Origin: Apis mellifera
Taxonomy: Eukaryota; Arthropoda; Insecta; Hymenoptera; Apidae
Assembly (NCBI RefSeq): GCF_003254395.2
Contig: NC_037648.1
Coordinates: 11,100,009 to 11,164,008 of the forward strand
DNA length: 64,000 nt
Direction: 5' to 3'
This document shows positions 52,037 to 64,000 of the stretch, piece after piece. A model generated the notes under the pieces. It had not been told where the DNA came from, made no database searches, and saw only the letters and a list, made by a program, of their open reading frames with translations. A program made the translations under genes and the position numbers. Every line of letters begins with the position of its first letter. Within the stretch, counting starts at the first letter, position 1.

Positions 52037-54463
52037 CATATAGCAAAATTGTTTTGCGTCATATCTTTACCTATGAGTATCGAATGTATAATTTAAAATT
52101 TATTTAAATTAGATATAAAAAGTTTATAAAAAATCAGATATTCCCAAATTTGGTTTTTATTTATCATATTTAATATATAATTAAATTGTTAAATAATAAG
52201 TAAATTTGAATTACAAAATTATCAAATCATTTATCAAGCATTATGTTATTAATTATATATAAAATATAGAAAAAATATTGCTTGAAATTTGGAAGTATAG
52301 TATTTTATACAAAAATTTATTTAATATACGGGAAATATAGTAAAGACTGAGAAAAAAATGTGATATTTAAAATAATTGTAATTTTATTTTTAAATTTATC
52401 TATTATTTTACGTATTTCATATATTATTTATCCATCAAATATTACGTATTTTGTTATCAGAAAAATAGAAATAATTTATGACTTATTTATAAAATTTTTA
52501 ATTTAAATGATATAAATTATTTCATTGTTAAAAAATAATGTAAATATGTATCATGTTGTTTAAAATATTTATATTTTGCTTTTATTTTTTAACTATGAAT
52601 CTTAATTATTTAGATTTTTAAGATAATTTAATAAAATTAAAAATGAAAATAATTTAAATAATTTATTGCATGTTACAAGTAATAATTGTAAAATGGCAAT
52701 AATATTTTAAGTATAATGATTTATAAAAATGTTACCTTTGTACTGGAAAAAATATAATAGTCATAAATGCTGTACCTGGTTCCCGTCATGATTGAAAGTA
52801 TGCATTGTTTATTTATAAATGTTAATACAGTCGAAGTTTATAATAAAATATTAAAATTTGATATTGATGATTTTATTTTCTAAAAATATTTTTGATATGT
52901 CTTTTAAGGATATTACATTTTATATTGGGTACTACAGGTATACAATATAATAAAAAAGAATATACAAAAAATTAAAAATCTTTTTTGATTTTATTAAATT
53001 ACATTTTGTTTACAATGGTTCACATACACACATCTTACAAAATAATAGATAATAATACATTTATTGCTGGTACAAAAATATAATGATATTATGTACACCA
53101 CCTAATTTCAATAAGTCCTAGAACCGTACAATATTTCTATATGATAAATTTTTATTGTAAAGGAATCGCTTTAAATTTGACCTAATAATTGTTAAAAATA
53201 TGTACACATCGATAATTGTGATCTATATGTACAATTACTCTCTTGACATAACATATTTTTCTAAGAAAAGTTCTAGATAATAATCCTTTTCTAATTGCTA
53301 GGTAATGTAACTTGTATAAATATTGTTTATGAGAAAATTTTGACGAGTTTGATTATACCAAATATTTGAATATATTTATATCACAGGTGGTATTTTGTAT
53401 ATATATATATATATGTATATTTATGTATATATATATATATATAAAAAAAATGCCATATTTATTAATAGGCACAAGTAGTTACTATGACACGAGTAAAGTT
53501 CAAAAAAATAGATCACTTCATTATACTTGTATTGTATGCAACTAATTAAGATAATGAATAAATATGATGTCATATATAATGACATGTAATGAAAAATTAA
53601 TTCTTCTATAAATTACATATATATATTTATATATTTAAACTTATTAATTTCATGCAATTTGTTGATAAAATATTTAAATTTGTTTAATTTTTATAAGAAA
53701 GAAATAATCTTTTTTTAATATTATTAATTTTATACTGTGTAATGAGCAAAAACGTATTATATTCATCGGTATGTAACTATCCTTAGGAGCATACAATTTA
53801 TCAGTCTATAAAATGCAATAACAATGCATAACAATACGCCACAACCTATACGACTCATTAAAATATGAGCGCCGCATAATTCATTAATTTCATTTATTGA
53901 TATTTGTATGTACGTATTCATTGAATCAAAGGCATCATATAATAGCATTATATATAAGTAAAAAATTATGAGTAAAAGATTCATTTTTAATCTTTACATG
54001 CATAAAACTATTTTGACGATATTAATTTTTTTTATGAGAATTTTTATAGAATATAAAAATGTGACGCTAAAATAAATTTTCAACAAAAAAAAAAAAAAAA
54101 AAAAAAATTAACTTACAAATACTGTTGTAGATAGAGATTACTAATGTTGTATAAATAATTAAAAAAAGAAAAAAAAAGAAAAAAGAAAAAGAGAAAAAAA
54201 ATTATAATATTTTTCGGTCCTCTTGGATATATATTAAATTCAAACTGAGCTTCACAGTCGTTTGATTTTTTGTGGTGCATAGATAATAGATAATTTAAAG
54301 ATTTACTTATTATGATTTCATTATGACATAAATTAACAGTTATCTTGATTTATAAATTAACGCTCAGTGATCATTTTAATTCTTCACAAATTTTATTACA
54401 GACTACCTATCAATGATTAGGCAATCTTGCATACTGTCAACTATATTTCCTTACTTAAATTAT
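52037..54463. other. Convergent 3' region between Rubicon and cyclin B3
   Basis: About 2.4 kb with AATAAA-type signals on both strands, (TA)n near 53399-53445, a poly-A run at about 54083-54106, and an A/G-rich run at about 54160-54200. A 73-codon minus-strand frame at 53763-53984 is listed separately. Long 3' UTRs probably fill most of it. Confidence 0.55.
53763..53984 (-). CDS. Candidate small hydrophobic peptide (uncertain)
   Basis: Open frame of 73 codons whose second half is less AT-rich than its surroundings. It reads ISINEINELCGAHILM followed by a single membrane-like stretch CGVLLCIVIAFYRLINCMLL. The initial part, MNLLLIIFYLYIMLL, is also hydrophobic. No family is recognised. It could be a conserved stretch of the cyclin B3 3' UTR rather than a gene, so I list it only as a candidate. 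Confidence 0.2.
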   Translation of the reverse strand: MNLLLIIFYLYIMLLYDAFDSMNTYIQISINEINELCGAHILMSRIGCGVLLCIVIAFYRLINCMLLRIVTYR

Positions 54464-56475
54464 TTATATATCTAAAGTATCTTTTAATGGCAGCTTTGCT
54501 ACTTCAAAAAATATCCTAAAATGAAAATTATTTGTAAATTTCAATATTATTTGAAATACTATTTTGTTGTATATAATTATGTAAATATTAAACAAAATAT
54601 TTATATACTTACTTATGACTGTACTTATTACGTACAGTAGTAAGAGTTTCTTTTCGATGTAATCCTTGGTTTAAAAGATGTACGATATCTCGTATGTCAT
54701 CAACTTTATATCCACTATAATACTCTAGAGTTGAAGTCCACCCTCCTAAATCTTTCATTCGTAATGCAAGTAAAAGTGCAGCTGCAGCTATTTTACTATC
54801 ACTAATCCTTATCGTCGAGTAATCCATTAACGAATACTCCAAAATATATCGAGCTAAAGTTAATGTTGGCATTGAAACTTTTGCACACTGTTTAAAAATA
54901 ATTTGAATATTAATTATATTTTAATATAAAATTATACTGTAATATTAAAAAAAATGTATTATTTACATAACTTACCCTAGCATATCGTCTAAGAAATCGA
55001 TAAGAGAGAGGTATGCCAAGATCAAAATCAACTACTTTTAATATACTCATTTCCATTCTAATTAATGCTCTTTGCTTATAAGCACCATCACATATATACA
55101 AAAAATCTTCCACCATTGGAGGAATTCTTTCCTATAAAAATCATCACATAATTAAATAAAGAAGAAATCTCGGAAAAATTTAATTCTTTTTAGAATAAAA
55201 ATTATATTTAATTTTGAATACTAACATCATATTTACTTGCTATGAAAAGACTTGCAGCACCTAATAATTGTAATGTTTCTTTTACAACAGTTACTTTTGT
55301 CAAATATAGATCAACTAATTTCACAGCCAAATATAAAGTTTCATGATTGAGTTCAAAAGATTCTTGAACTTCTACCATCCAATCAACTAGTAAAGCTCTC
55401 ATCCATGGCGAAAGACATACTTGTCTTTCCATATAATCTCCAATAGGAAATAAATGTTCTCTACTTTTTAAGTAATTGAAAATGTCCATGGCATAATGAG
55501 AGACTTGAAATGGATCTAACCAATTTTCTGCATCAAAATCCCACTGAACTCCTTCTGGCAATATTTGCTCAGGAGCAGCATCTAATTGAGCTGCTGACCT
55601 TTCTTGAGTTTTTGCAGGTACTTGAGGCTCATTTGATTCATTTTCTACTTCTGTTTTTTCAGGTTCCTCAGTCTATTTAAATATTTAAAAATTAAAAAAT
55701 GAAAAAAATTACATAATTTAAAAAAATATTATAATATTTAGAACTTTTTAAATATTTAATATTTAAATTTATATTTAAATTAATATTTAAATTTTAATAT
55801 TTAAAAGTTTATAATTAATAAACTTTATATATTTAATATTCACCTGAATATTACTTCTTCTGGACTTCTTTGTACTATCATCTGTTATTTCTTCTAATGC
55901 ACTTACATACAAAGAACTGTCCTCTGATTTTTCTAAATCTAAACTACGTCTAACATTTAAAATTTTACTAGGTATTTCAGTTTTTTCTTCGTCCTTTTTT
56001 ATCGGTTTTACACGAGGCACTGGCTTTGGTTTCTGAGGTATTACCTCTGGTTTAATTACACCTTTTTCAAGCGTTCTAATGGAACTTGTCTGAGTGAAGG
56101 ATTTTATTTGAGTAACTGTTGTTTTTTTTACTGCTTTCTTTGGTTCTTGTGTTTGATGTGTACCCAATGTTTTTCCAATTGCCTATTATTTTATATGCAT
56201 TATTATTTAATATCATAAAAAATGAAAAAATTAAAATAAAAAATAAAAAAATGACAAACATTGGTAATATTTCCCAATGCAGATCTTTTTGTTGTTTTTT
56301 CCTTTGGTGGTGATGCTTCTGCTTTCCTTTTCACACGAGATTCTTTACCATTAGCAGGTGCTTTAAGTAAAACATTATTTAATGCAGAATTTTGACTTCT
56401 TGTAGTTATTCCTTTTCTTATTACATTAGTATTACTTTGTTTATTTTGCACATTTAAAATTTTTGATGGTGCCAT
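54464..56475 (-). CDS. CycB3: G2/mitotic-specific cyclin B3
   Basis: Mitotic cyclin that activates Cdk1, mainly nuclear. Exons on the minus strand: 56260-56475, 55844-56182, 55226-55672, 54976-55131, 54613-54887, 54464-54515; 1485 nt, 494 aa. The N-terminus is basic and carries a destruction box RSALGNITN spanning the end of exon 1. The cyclin box is clear: WLDPFQVSHYAMDIFNYLK, CLSPWMRALLVDWMVEVQE, LAVKLVDLYL, GAASLFIASKYDERIPP, MEMSILKVVDFDLGIPLSYR, then the second fold LARYILEYSLMDY and SKIAAAALLLALRM, and the B3-type ending NKYSHKIFFEVAKLPLKDTL. Exon 1 uses a GTTTGT donor. A strong acceptor just upstream of the ATG (about 56517) implies a 5' UTR intron. Promoter elements lie in 57090-57570. 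Confidence 0.95.
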
Positions 56476-57091
56476 TCTTATAAATTCTTGAAATTAAAAA
56501 ATTTGATTTTTTTCTCCTAAAAAAGAAAAAATTTAATAAATTAGATTTAATTTATTTCATTATATTATAAAGAATGCAATCAACAACTGTTTCATTATCA
56601 AGAAAAATTTTTTATTAAATATTAGCGAAAATGTTTGACCATTTCTTATTAAAAATTAATGATATTGTGATTAAAATAATAAATATAAAAAATAAATTTA
56701 ATTAAAAATTAATTTTTATTATTTTTATTAAAAGACGGAAAAAATGTAAAATTATTCTGAAATTATCACATTTTATTATGTATTTATTAGAACAATATTT
56801 CAATCTTAATCTTTTTAAAAAAAAATCTAACAATAAAACATATAATTTCATTAGTAATATATCGAATATTACATATTCTTTATAGAATTATAAAGAAAAT
56901 TATATTTTAAATTTAATAATTTAATAAATTTGTTACTTGATTTGCTAATTTTATAATATTTTAACGAATATTTTATTAATTTTCTTAAAAATTAAAGACA
57001 CTTTCTGTGAGAAATTAAAAGAAATTTATCTACATTCTTTCTACACAAATTTTGATTCTCAAATTCAAGAAATGTGTTTGTGGTTAAAAAA

Positions 57092-57099
57092 GGCGGGAA
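57092..57099 (+). promoter_or_regulatory. E2F-like site upstream of cyclin B3
   Basis: GGCGGGAA within otherwise AT-rich sequence matches the E2F/DP core. A CTTTGAAAAT (CHR-like TTTGAA) lies about 80 bp further out. Position relative to the unknown transcription start is inferred. Confidence 0.4.
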
Positions 57100-57528
57100 T
57101 ATACAGCAAGAATATACCGTTAAACTAAATTCGAGGACATGATTTCACTGTTATTCAAAATCATTAACACAAACTTTGAAAATAATATCACAAAAGAAAA
57201 TAACAAAATACATAGAAGTGATTGATTCGTTGCAACTGCCATAAACACACGCGATCACGAAGAAAGTGGTCCAAAATTTCACTAATTTATACGAAACGAA
57301 AGTTTGAAGTTTTTATATAGAAAATTATTTCCAGATAGTAAATGAGATATTCTGATTTACTTGGAAGCTACTGGAAGAATTATAATTTGATGTGCTCTGG
57401 TTCAAGGATGTTTCTCATTTATAAAATTCTTTTGCCACCGATACGTTACTGTACAGCTCATTTGTATGTCGTCAGAGCAACTGAAGTTGACGCCGTTCAA
57501 AATATCACAGTTATTGTTAGTACTTTCT

Positions 57529-57565
57529 CTGATTGGTTGTGCTCTGATTCATGACAACCAATCAG
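57529..57565. promoter_or_regulatory. Inverted CCAAT-box pair between cyclin B3 and PEX1
   Basis: Perfect 12-bp arms CTGATTGGTTGT (57529-57540) and ACAACCAATCAG (57554-57565) are separated by 13 nt. Each arm is an extended CCAAT box of the NF-Y type. It sits in the divergent region between the cyclin B3 and PEX1 starts. Confidence 0.6.
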
Positions 57566-58226
57566 GAATGTAGAAATAATGAACACCATCTATCGGCAAA
57601 ATAAGTATATACTTACATCATTGAATATAGTTTCGATTGTTTAAACCATATAAGTTTTTTATATTTTGTGCAATTAATGACTTATAAGAATTTTAACAAA
57701 TTTTTATTATGAAGCATGCTTAATTACAAATTACATTTTACATAACTTTAAATAAAAAATAGTATTATTTTATTAATTATTTACGTTTTTAATTTGCAAT
57801 AAGATTATACAATACGTATATCAATTTGTTAATAAATAAACATATATAGGATACATATAAATAATTTTTATTATGTTAAATAGTATATTTTTAATATGAA
57901 GAATCGGTAAATATATCAAATTTAATATTTTTAATAAAAAATTAAAATTAACCTTTGACCTATATTATATATTAAGTCGTTTACTTTAAACATTAACATG
58001 CTTAAAACTTCAGTAAGAAATCTAAATTAATTGTGTAATCATAAAAATATCGCAGAAAGTATTTTATACTCTTAGTGTTCAATAACCTAAGTGAATATGA
58101 TTTTTGTTTTGATATTGTGAAATTTTGTTACATACCGAATATTTATCATATATTTTCTTTATACGTGTATATCTTCTCGTATATTCTGGATTTTAGTCTC
58201 ATTGGTCTGTAATTTTATGAACGAGA

Positions 58227-61200
58227 ATGCAAAGTGAACGTTTTATTGTTAAGTTTATAACAGTGAATAATTGTTTTGCCTATTTACCGGATACTTGGCT
58301 ACGTAAATTGGAAACTAAGGTTGGTGCTTTGCTCTTATAATCAATCAAAAACTGTCCATCGTAAAATATATATTACACTGATTATACATGTAATGATAGA
58401 AAATTTAATACGTTAATTGGAACTTGGAATTCGTTGGATTTTAGATATCTTATTACGTCACTAGATGTCGAGATTAATTTTTTCTTCAGCTAAGTTGATA
58501 AAGAAGATCTCGTATATTTCAATAATTGTATATTTATATTTATATAGTTTTTAATAATAATATTGTTACTTTATTATAAATTATAATTAAAAAGTATATT
58601 GTTAATTTCATTAAAGATAATTTTATCTATTGTTTCTATTATCATTTTATGATAAAAAAGAGGATTGATCGTGTGTATTATGAATAGAATAAACTTAATA
58701 TTCAATGCATTTTTTTTTGCATTAAGATGCAAATCTTGTTATTTTAAAATTATTTTCATTTAACATTTTTAATTAATAAATTAGAGAAAAGATGATAAAA
58801 AGTTAATCGTATATTGGAGCCACCTTTTGAACATATAAATTTTTCGGAATAATTACATAAGAAAAGGAAATAATGAGAAAAAAACAGAGATATGGCAAAA
58901 GTATTAAAATCAACGTCATCTTTAGAATGTCATAAATGAAATATATAAAAAAGATAATAGGAAGAAGATAAAAATAGAATAAGAATAAACCGTCAGCACC
59001 ATCTTTTGAAGAGAACCATAGATATTTTTTTTTTAAAGATATCCAAAAGATGGCAATGATTTTTAATTCTTCTATTGTAGTTTTCTTACTTTTGAAGAGT
59101 TATCTTTAGCATTTGAAAGATAACGTTAATAGTTCGTTCTTATTCTTTTTCTATTTTTTTCTAATATTTTTTATCCTTTCTTTAAGTGTTTTTTTTGCGA
59201 TTCTCTGAAGATAGTACTGATTTTAATATTTTTATCATATCATTATCCTTCTCTCATTATTTTCTTTCTTTTTTTATTAATTTTATTGTTTTTTTAAATC
59301 CTATGTGAATTTGTACGATCCACTTTTTATATGTCACAAGTATATGTATATGTACATCTTATATATAATATAAGGTAAGTATATATAAGATATGTTAATA
59401 TATTGAGATATTTTTGGAGGGTCGATTTTCTTCGAAAAGTTAGAACAAAAAGTTGATATTAAAACAAAAGTTGATATTAAAGCTTTATTAAATTATAAGC
59501 AATTCACGTTAGATGAGGAGAAAGAAGTTGGAAAATATAAGAAAAAAAATCTGACATTGTAGCAAAAATGCTTTATTCGTTTATTGAAAAAAATCTTATA
59601 AATTTTTTTTTTTTACAGGAGAATGTAATCAAAATAATTCACAAAGATAAAACGCATTACATGTCATGTAACGTAAGGCCGAATCTTAATGAAAGTTTGT
59701 GCATTGGTACAACTTTTGCAAGAAGTTTGAACATCGAAGAAGGTGACGAAGTAATTGTATCGTTCGTGAAGAATGTTCCAATTTTAATAAAAATAAATGT
59801 CGCACCTCTCACCGTGAACGATAGAGAAATTTTGGTAGGTTTCAGAAAATGTTGAAACAAAATTTTAACTTTTCTATATTGATAATCGTGTACAATAAAA
59901 TCAGGATATTTTTTTTTATCAGGAATTACAAATAGAAAAGGTACAATCTACATTGCTTAGTCAAATACGAGTGGTAGTAGAAGGTCAACCGATCGTAGCT
60001 TGGGTTTCAAGATTTTCTTACGTAACCTTAATCGTAGGCAAGTTATGTTACATTATTTTCTTCATTTCCTTTTTTATTTTCAAAAAAAAAAAAAAAATCG
60101 AATACCATCGTTTCCTCTTTACAGAATCGCTGGAACCACCAGTGAAATATGGCAAACTCGAACAATTTTCGGAAATACACGTTGCCGATACGGCAATGAA
60201 TAAAAAGGACGACGATTGGAATGAAAAAAACGGCAAAAAGACATCCAGTATCGCGAACAATTTGCTTTCGGCTTTCAAAAAATTTTTACCGATTACGAAT
60301 GATCGAAATTCGATCAAGGAAAGGGAAGATGAAGCGATCCGAAATTACGAGCTATTGCATAGTTTTAGCAACAGAAAATTACCCATGATATGCCGTGTCC
60401 ATCCAATGCCCAAAATGGATACGATCGAAGGAAATACGTTCGACGAGATTGCTCGTTGTCCTTATCACGTGTTCGTTCCGAGTGATCAAGCGTCGGAATT
60501 TTTGGAAAATTTTGCGATAGCTCGTATAAAAAAACTTCCAGAGGACAAGCAATACGTGAACGTGACCAACACGAGTTTCCTTGTAAAAGACGAGTCCCCT
60601 GTTCCAAACCTTTTTACAGAATTGGTAGTGAGGGTGTACACGTTGGAGGATTTGTTAGAGAAAACCAGCACGTTGAACGAGGAACATTTTAACATTAATT
60701 TACGTCACAAGAGCGTGTACGTGTCGGACAGTTTGAGAATCAGTTTGAAGTTAAAAGTAGGTTCAAAGGTGAGCTTAACGTTGATGGATAGAACTGAAAT
60801 ATCTGTACCGTCCTCCCTTGAATTATTTTCGTGGAGAGATTCGGTATCGGTGAAAGATTTCGAGGATTACGTTAAAAAGTATTCTTCCCTTCATAATAAA
60901 TTGTTGATTAACTCTTGTGCTGTTATTGTAATGGATAACGGGAGTTCTTGTATAGTGAAAATTTCATCGGAGGATTGCAAGTTTGCCGTGATCGACGAGG
61001 CCGCTTTAAGGGATACGAAGGTGCGTGTGAGGTCGGTGGAGGAAAAGGATCAGTTTCCAGTATTTGACAAGTTGGATCAAGAATATTCTCGTTTAGAAAA
61101 AACGTATACGAGGTAATTTTCTTTGTATGTATCCTGTTCCATGATAAATTTTAAATAATTTTAGTCAACAAGGGGGGATCGTTTAATAAAAAGAGATGAA

Positions 61201-64000
61201 ATTTAAAAAGTATTTGACCAGAGATGATGTAATAAATACTTTTGAAATTAGCGAAAATGATAAAGTTTTAGGGCAAACTTATTTTAACTATACTTTCCAT
61301 TTAAAAGTTTAAATTCCAGATCTCTTTTTATTTTAATATTTTTTGTACTTACTTCTGATAGAAATATTTTTTTTTTTGTTTCAGTCACTTGACGACAATT
61401 TTAACGGAATGTCAACTAGCGTTAGATCTCAGTCTAGGCTTACAAACACAATTACCTTTTGAATACAATCCTGAAAATATTTTAATTTCTGGCGTGGTTG
61501 GTTCGGGCAAAACTGCCACTTGCAAAATAATCGAGGACATTATGCGAAGTCCTCCGTATTTCGTGCACACTCACACGATTGATTGTAGATCGTTAAAAGG
61601 TAAATTATTTAAAATCGCAAAATCGCAAATGATTTTTTATAAAGAATATGCTGGATGTTTAACTAACGTTAATTTTTCGTAGGGAAGAAAGTAGAAATGT
61701 TACAAAAAATTATTATGGCTGCTCTGTCCGAATGTGTCTATTATCAACCTTCGATATTATTTCTGGACGATATAGAAGCCATAACGAATGCATCGATGAA
61801 CGATGAAGAGAACACACCAGATGCTATAAATGCTGCCAGGTATTTTTCTTCCTTCCTTTCTTTCTTTCTTTTATTTTTTTAGATAAAATTAAAAAAAAAT
61901 CAATAGAAATTTCTTGTTGTCAGGATAACAGATATGCTGAATAACACGGTGATGCAATATCAAGAATCATATCAAGTGTCAATAATTGCAACGTGTGCAA
62001 GTATTAACAGGATAGGACAGAAATTAAGGCCGGCTAGGGGTTGTCATTTTTTCAGGACTGTTTTATCTATTCCTAATTTAGAAAAGGTTGGTCGATTGCT
62101 TTTTTTATCCATAATTTTTGTGAAAGAAATTAAATTTATCGCTCTATTGGAAAATCATCGAATTTGATAAATGAGATTGCTTCTAATATAACGATTGTAA
62201 TAATTGTGTATTACTTAATTAGGCGGATAGAATCAATATTTTGCAATTAATGCTCGGAGATAAGTTGTACACGGCTGGAGACGTGAATTGGGATTACTAT
62301 GGAAACAAGACCGAAGGGTGGGTGTTTCAAGACCTCGTTGATATGGCTAAGAAAGCTACGTTCGCTGCTTGGAAGCGTCACGGTAATAAAATCTACTATA
62401 ATTACATGAATTAAATTTCAATGCTCCATTATACAGCGAGCCAAGAAATTATAAAAGGAAAATGTTTGCAAAAGTGTTTTTCATACTTTTTCTTTTACAA
62501 TACATATGCTTCGCATACGCACAAAGAAATAAAAATAAATAAGATTTTTATTGTAAACAAATAAAAAATACATATCTTTTTGGATTGTGTATTTTTTTCT
62601 TATTGACTTTTTTTCTTCAACGATGTAATTTTTTAACATTCTTAAATTATTAAATACTTTTCATACGTAAGATTCGTCTAAGCCCCCCATCGTGATCGAA
62701 GAAGAGGATATGGAGGCCGCCCTGAAGAATTACACGCCGATGTCTCTGCAAGACGTGCAATTGTACAAAGGCACGGGTCACGTTTGGTCAGATATTGGCG
62801 GCCTGGCCGACGTGAAAAGATCTCTGGTAGAGATTTTACAGTGGCCGTTGAAATATCCTGAGATATTCAAGAATGCTCCTATCAAACTGCAAAATGGCAT
62901 TTTATTATACGGCATGCCGGGAACAGGGAAAACTATGCTTGCCAAAGCGATTGCCAACGAATGCGGTGTTAATTTGATCAGCGTTAAAGTACGAACGAAT
63001 TTTTTTTTACCTTTAATCAACTCTATAATCTCTTTAATTACAAATCAATTAATTATAAATATCCAGGGACCGGAATTATTGTCGAAATACATCGGCGTTA
63101 GCGAGGAGTCTGTTAGAAACGTATTCGAGAGGTGAGGGAAACGATAAATATCAAAATAAACAATTATAATAATATACATTTGAAATTTGTGATGAAATTT
63201 GCAGAGCTCTTCGTGCAAAACCGTGCGTCTTGTTTTTCGACGAATTCGACAGTCTCGCTCCGAGGTAAACATCGTTCCGACTGTGAGGATATAAATTGGA
63301 TCGATCGATTACAAATAAATTTATTCCAGGCGAGGCCACGATAGCACCGGCGTCACCGACAGAGTGGTGAACCAATTATTAACCCAAATGGACGGAGTCG
63401 AGGATAGAGAAGGTGTTGCGGTTGTGGCAGCCTCTTCAAGGCCAGATTTATTGGATCCAGCCCTGTTGAGACCTGGACGTCTCGACAAAGCGTTGTATTG
63501 TCCTCTTCCGGACGAGGCACGTAACATTTTCTATATATAAACTTGTATGCGATCACTTAAAATTAATTATCGAATCAAATCAGGCGGACAGAAAGGAAAT
63601 TTTGACCGCTCTCTGCAAAAGGCAGAAAGTGGACACGACAGGATTGGATTTAAAAGAACTGGCCACGCTTACTTCAGGCTTCACCGGCGCTGATTTGAAC
63701 GCCGTGGTGACCCAAGCCAGGTTATCAGCCTTAGAGAACGCTATTGCGAACGTTTCCGTAAGTAAAATTATTCTTTCTCTGTCATCAAAGGATAACTTCT
63801 ATTCCTCTCCTTTTATATAAAACCTATTACATTCAAATTCTCGTGAAAGAGAACGTGAAATTGGTATACATTGGCGTTCTCGTGGAAAGGCGAAAGAACG
63901 GTTCCACTGTTTCGTAACGATCGCCCGTTTTTGTATCTCCTGTTCTGTAAATAATGAAAAGCATTTTGCCGCGACTCCGGCCGAGAATCATTTGTAAGGG
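58227..64000 (+). CDS. PEX1: Peroxisome biogenesis factor 1 (AAA+ ATPase), 3' end outside window
   Basis: Type II AAA+ ATPase that with PEX6 extracts ubiquitinated PEX5 from the peroxisome membrane. Exons: 58227-58319, 59619-59834, 59923-60037, 60125-61112, 61385-61599, 61683-61839, 61924-62086, 62223-62382, 62672-62988, 63067-63131, 63205-63264, 63330-63516, 63584-63757 (970 codons so far). The N-terminal PEX1 domain starts MQSERFIVKFITVNNCF. D1 has Walker A GVVGSGKT and Walker B ILFLDDIEAI (second acidic residue Asp, as in other PEX1 D1 domains). D2 has WSDIGGL, Walker A GMPGTGKT, GPELLSKYIGVSEESVR, Walker B LFFDEFDSLAPR, DRVVNQLLTQMDGVE, and RPGRLD. Introns 3 and 12 need GC donors. Introns 1 and 7 use GTTGGT. 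The first intron (1.3 kb) holds a dispersed repeat. The coding exons are distinctly more GC-rich than genes to the left. The C-terminus lies beyond 64000. Confidence 0.94.
58910..59235. repeat. Dispersed element, copy 2, inside PEX1 intron 1
   Basis: Five subunits in the same order and orientation as at 12290-12620: CAACGTCATCTTTAGAATG (58911), CAGCACCATCTTTTGAAG (58994), AAAAGATGGCAATGATTTTT (59045), TTGAAAGATAACGTTAATAG (59113), and CTGAAGATAGTACTGATTTT (59204). Confidence 0.65.
60038..60124 (+). other. In-frame 87-nt GC-AG intron of PEX1
   Basis: Donor TAG/GCAAGT and acceptor TTTACAG. Removing it gives a phase-1 join that keeps the conserved frame (ESLEPPVKYGKLE). It is exactly 29 codons long, with no stop if retained, and contains a 15-A run. 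Confidence 0.75.

Larger units (their letters stand above)
56476..58226. other. Divergent promoter region, cyclin B3 / PEX1
   Basis: About 1.75 kb. It holds the putative 5' UTR intron of cyclin B3, the E2F-like and CCAAT elements listed, and the PEX1 5' flank. A 70-codon plus-strand frame at 57342-57554 overlaps the CCAAT palindrome and resembles no family. Confidence 0.55.

Noticed and set aside
57342..57554. 70-codon plus-strand frame upstream of PEX1
   Set aside because: It ends within the CCAAT palindrome, has no recognisable family features, and sits in a promoter region; chance frame.
59953..60124. Continuous PEX1 frame through 60038-60124 as a single exon
   Set aside because: The segment has intron-like ends, a 15-A run and no family similarity; spliced form preferred, though retention is listed as a finding.
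1..64000. tRNA, rRNA, CRISPR, viral or prokaryote-type elements
   Set aside because: None recognised on either strand by eye; no intact transposase or reverse transcriptase frame is present.

Overview
This is insect nuclear DNA: intron-rich, very AT-rich, with GT-AG introns mostly of 60-150 bp. The gene content (a tandem odorant-receptor array among conserved metazoan single-copy genes) and composition suggest a bee, probably Apis or a relative. That is inference, because no database search could be run. Exon boundaries were read by hand from splice sites, reading frame and known family sequence. For XPO4, FRG1, SHC, MUS81, TFIIS, Rubicon, cyclin B3 and the first receptor the exon lengths add up to an open frame divisible by three.

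Layout, left to right. Minus strand: exportin-4 (178-5008), FRG1 (5753-7047), an SHC adaptor (9053-12009). Plus strand: MUS81 (13303-15852). Minus strand: nine tandem odorant-receptor genes (16377-43846), about 2.9 kb apart, plus one decayed receptor relic near 28.5-29.0 kb. Plus strand: TFIIS (45329-47177) and Rubicon (48286-52036). Minus strand: cyclin B3 (54464-56475). Plus strand: PEX1 from 58227, running off the right edge.

The receptor array is the only accessory-type region. Every member follows one ten-exon plan, beginning with a start exon that carries only about 7 coding bases and ending with a short exon for the C-terminal SYFTM-type motif. Most members share a conserved block about 230-330 bp upstream of the ATG. 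The rest are housekeeping genes (nuclear export, RNA processing, signalling, recombination, transcription elongation, autophagy, cell cycle, peroxisome biogenesis) with no evident joint pathway.

Items most worth a second look: an AT-AC U12-type intron in exportin-4; two GC-AG introns in PEX1, one of them fully open in frame; the shared upstream module of the receptors; start-exon and acceptor-site remodelling in individual receptors; and a five-part dispersed element present at 12.3-12.6 kb and 58.9-59.2 kb.
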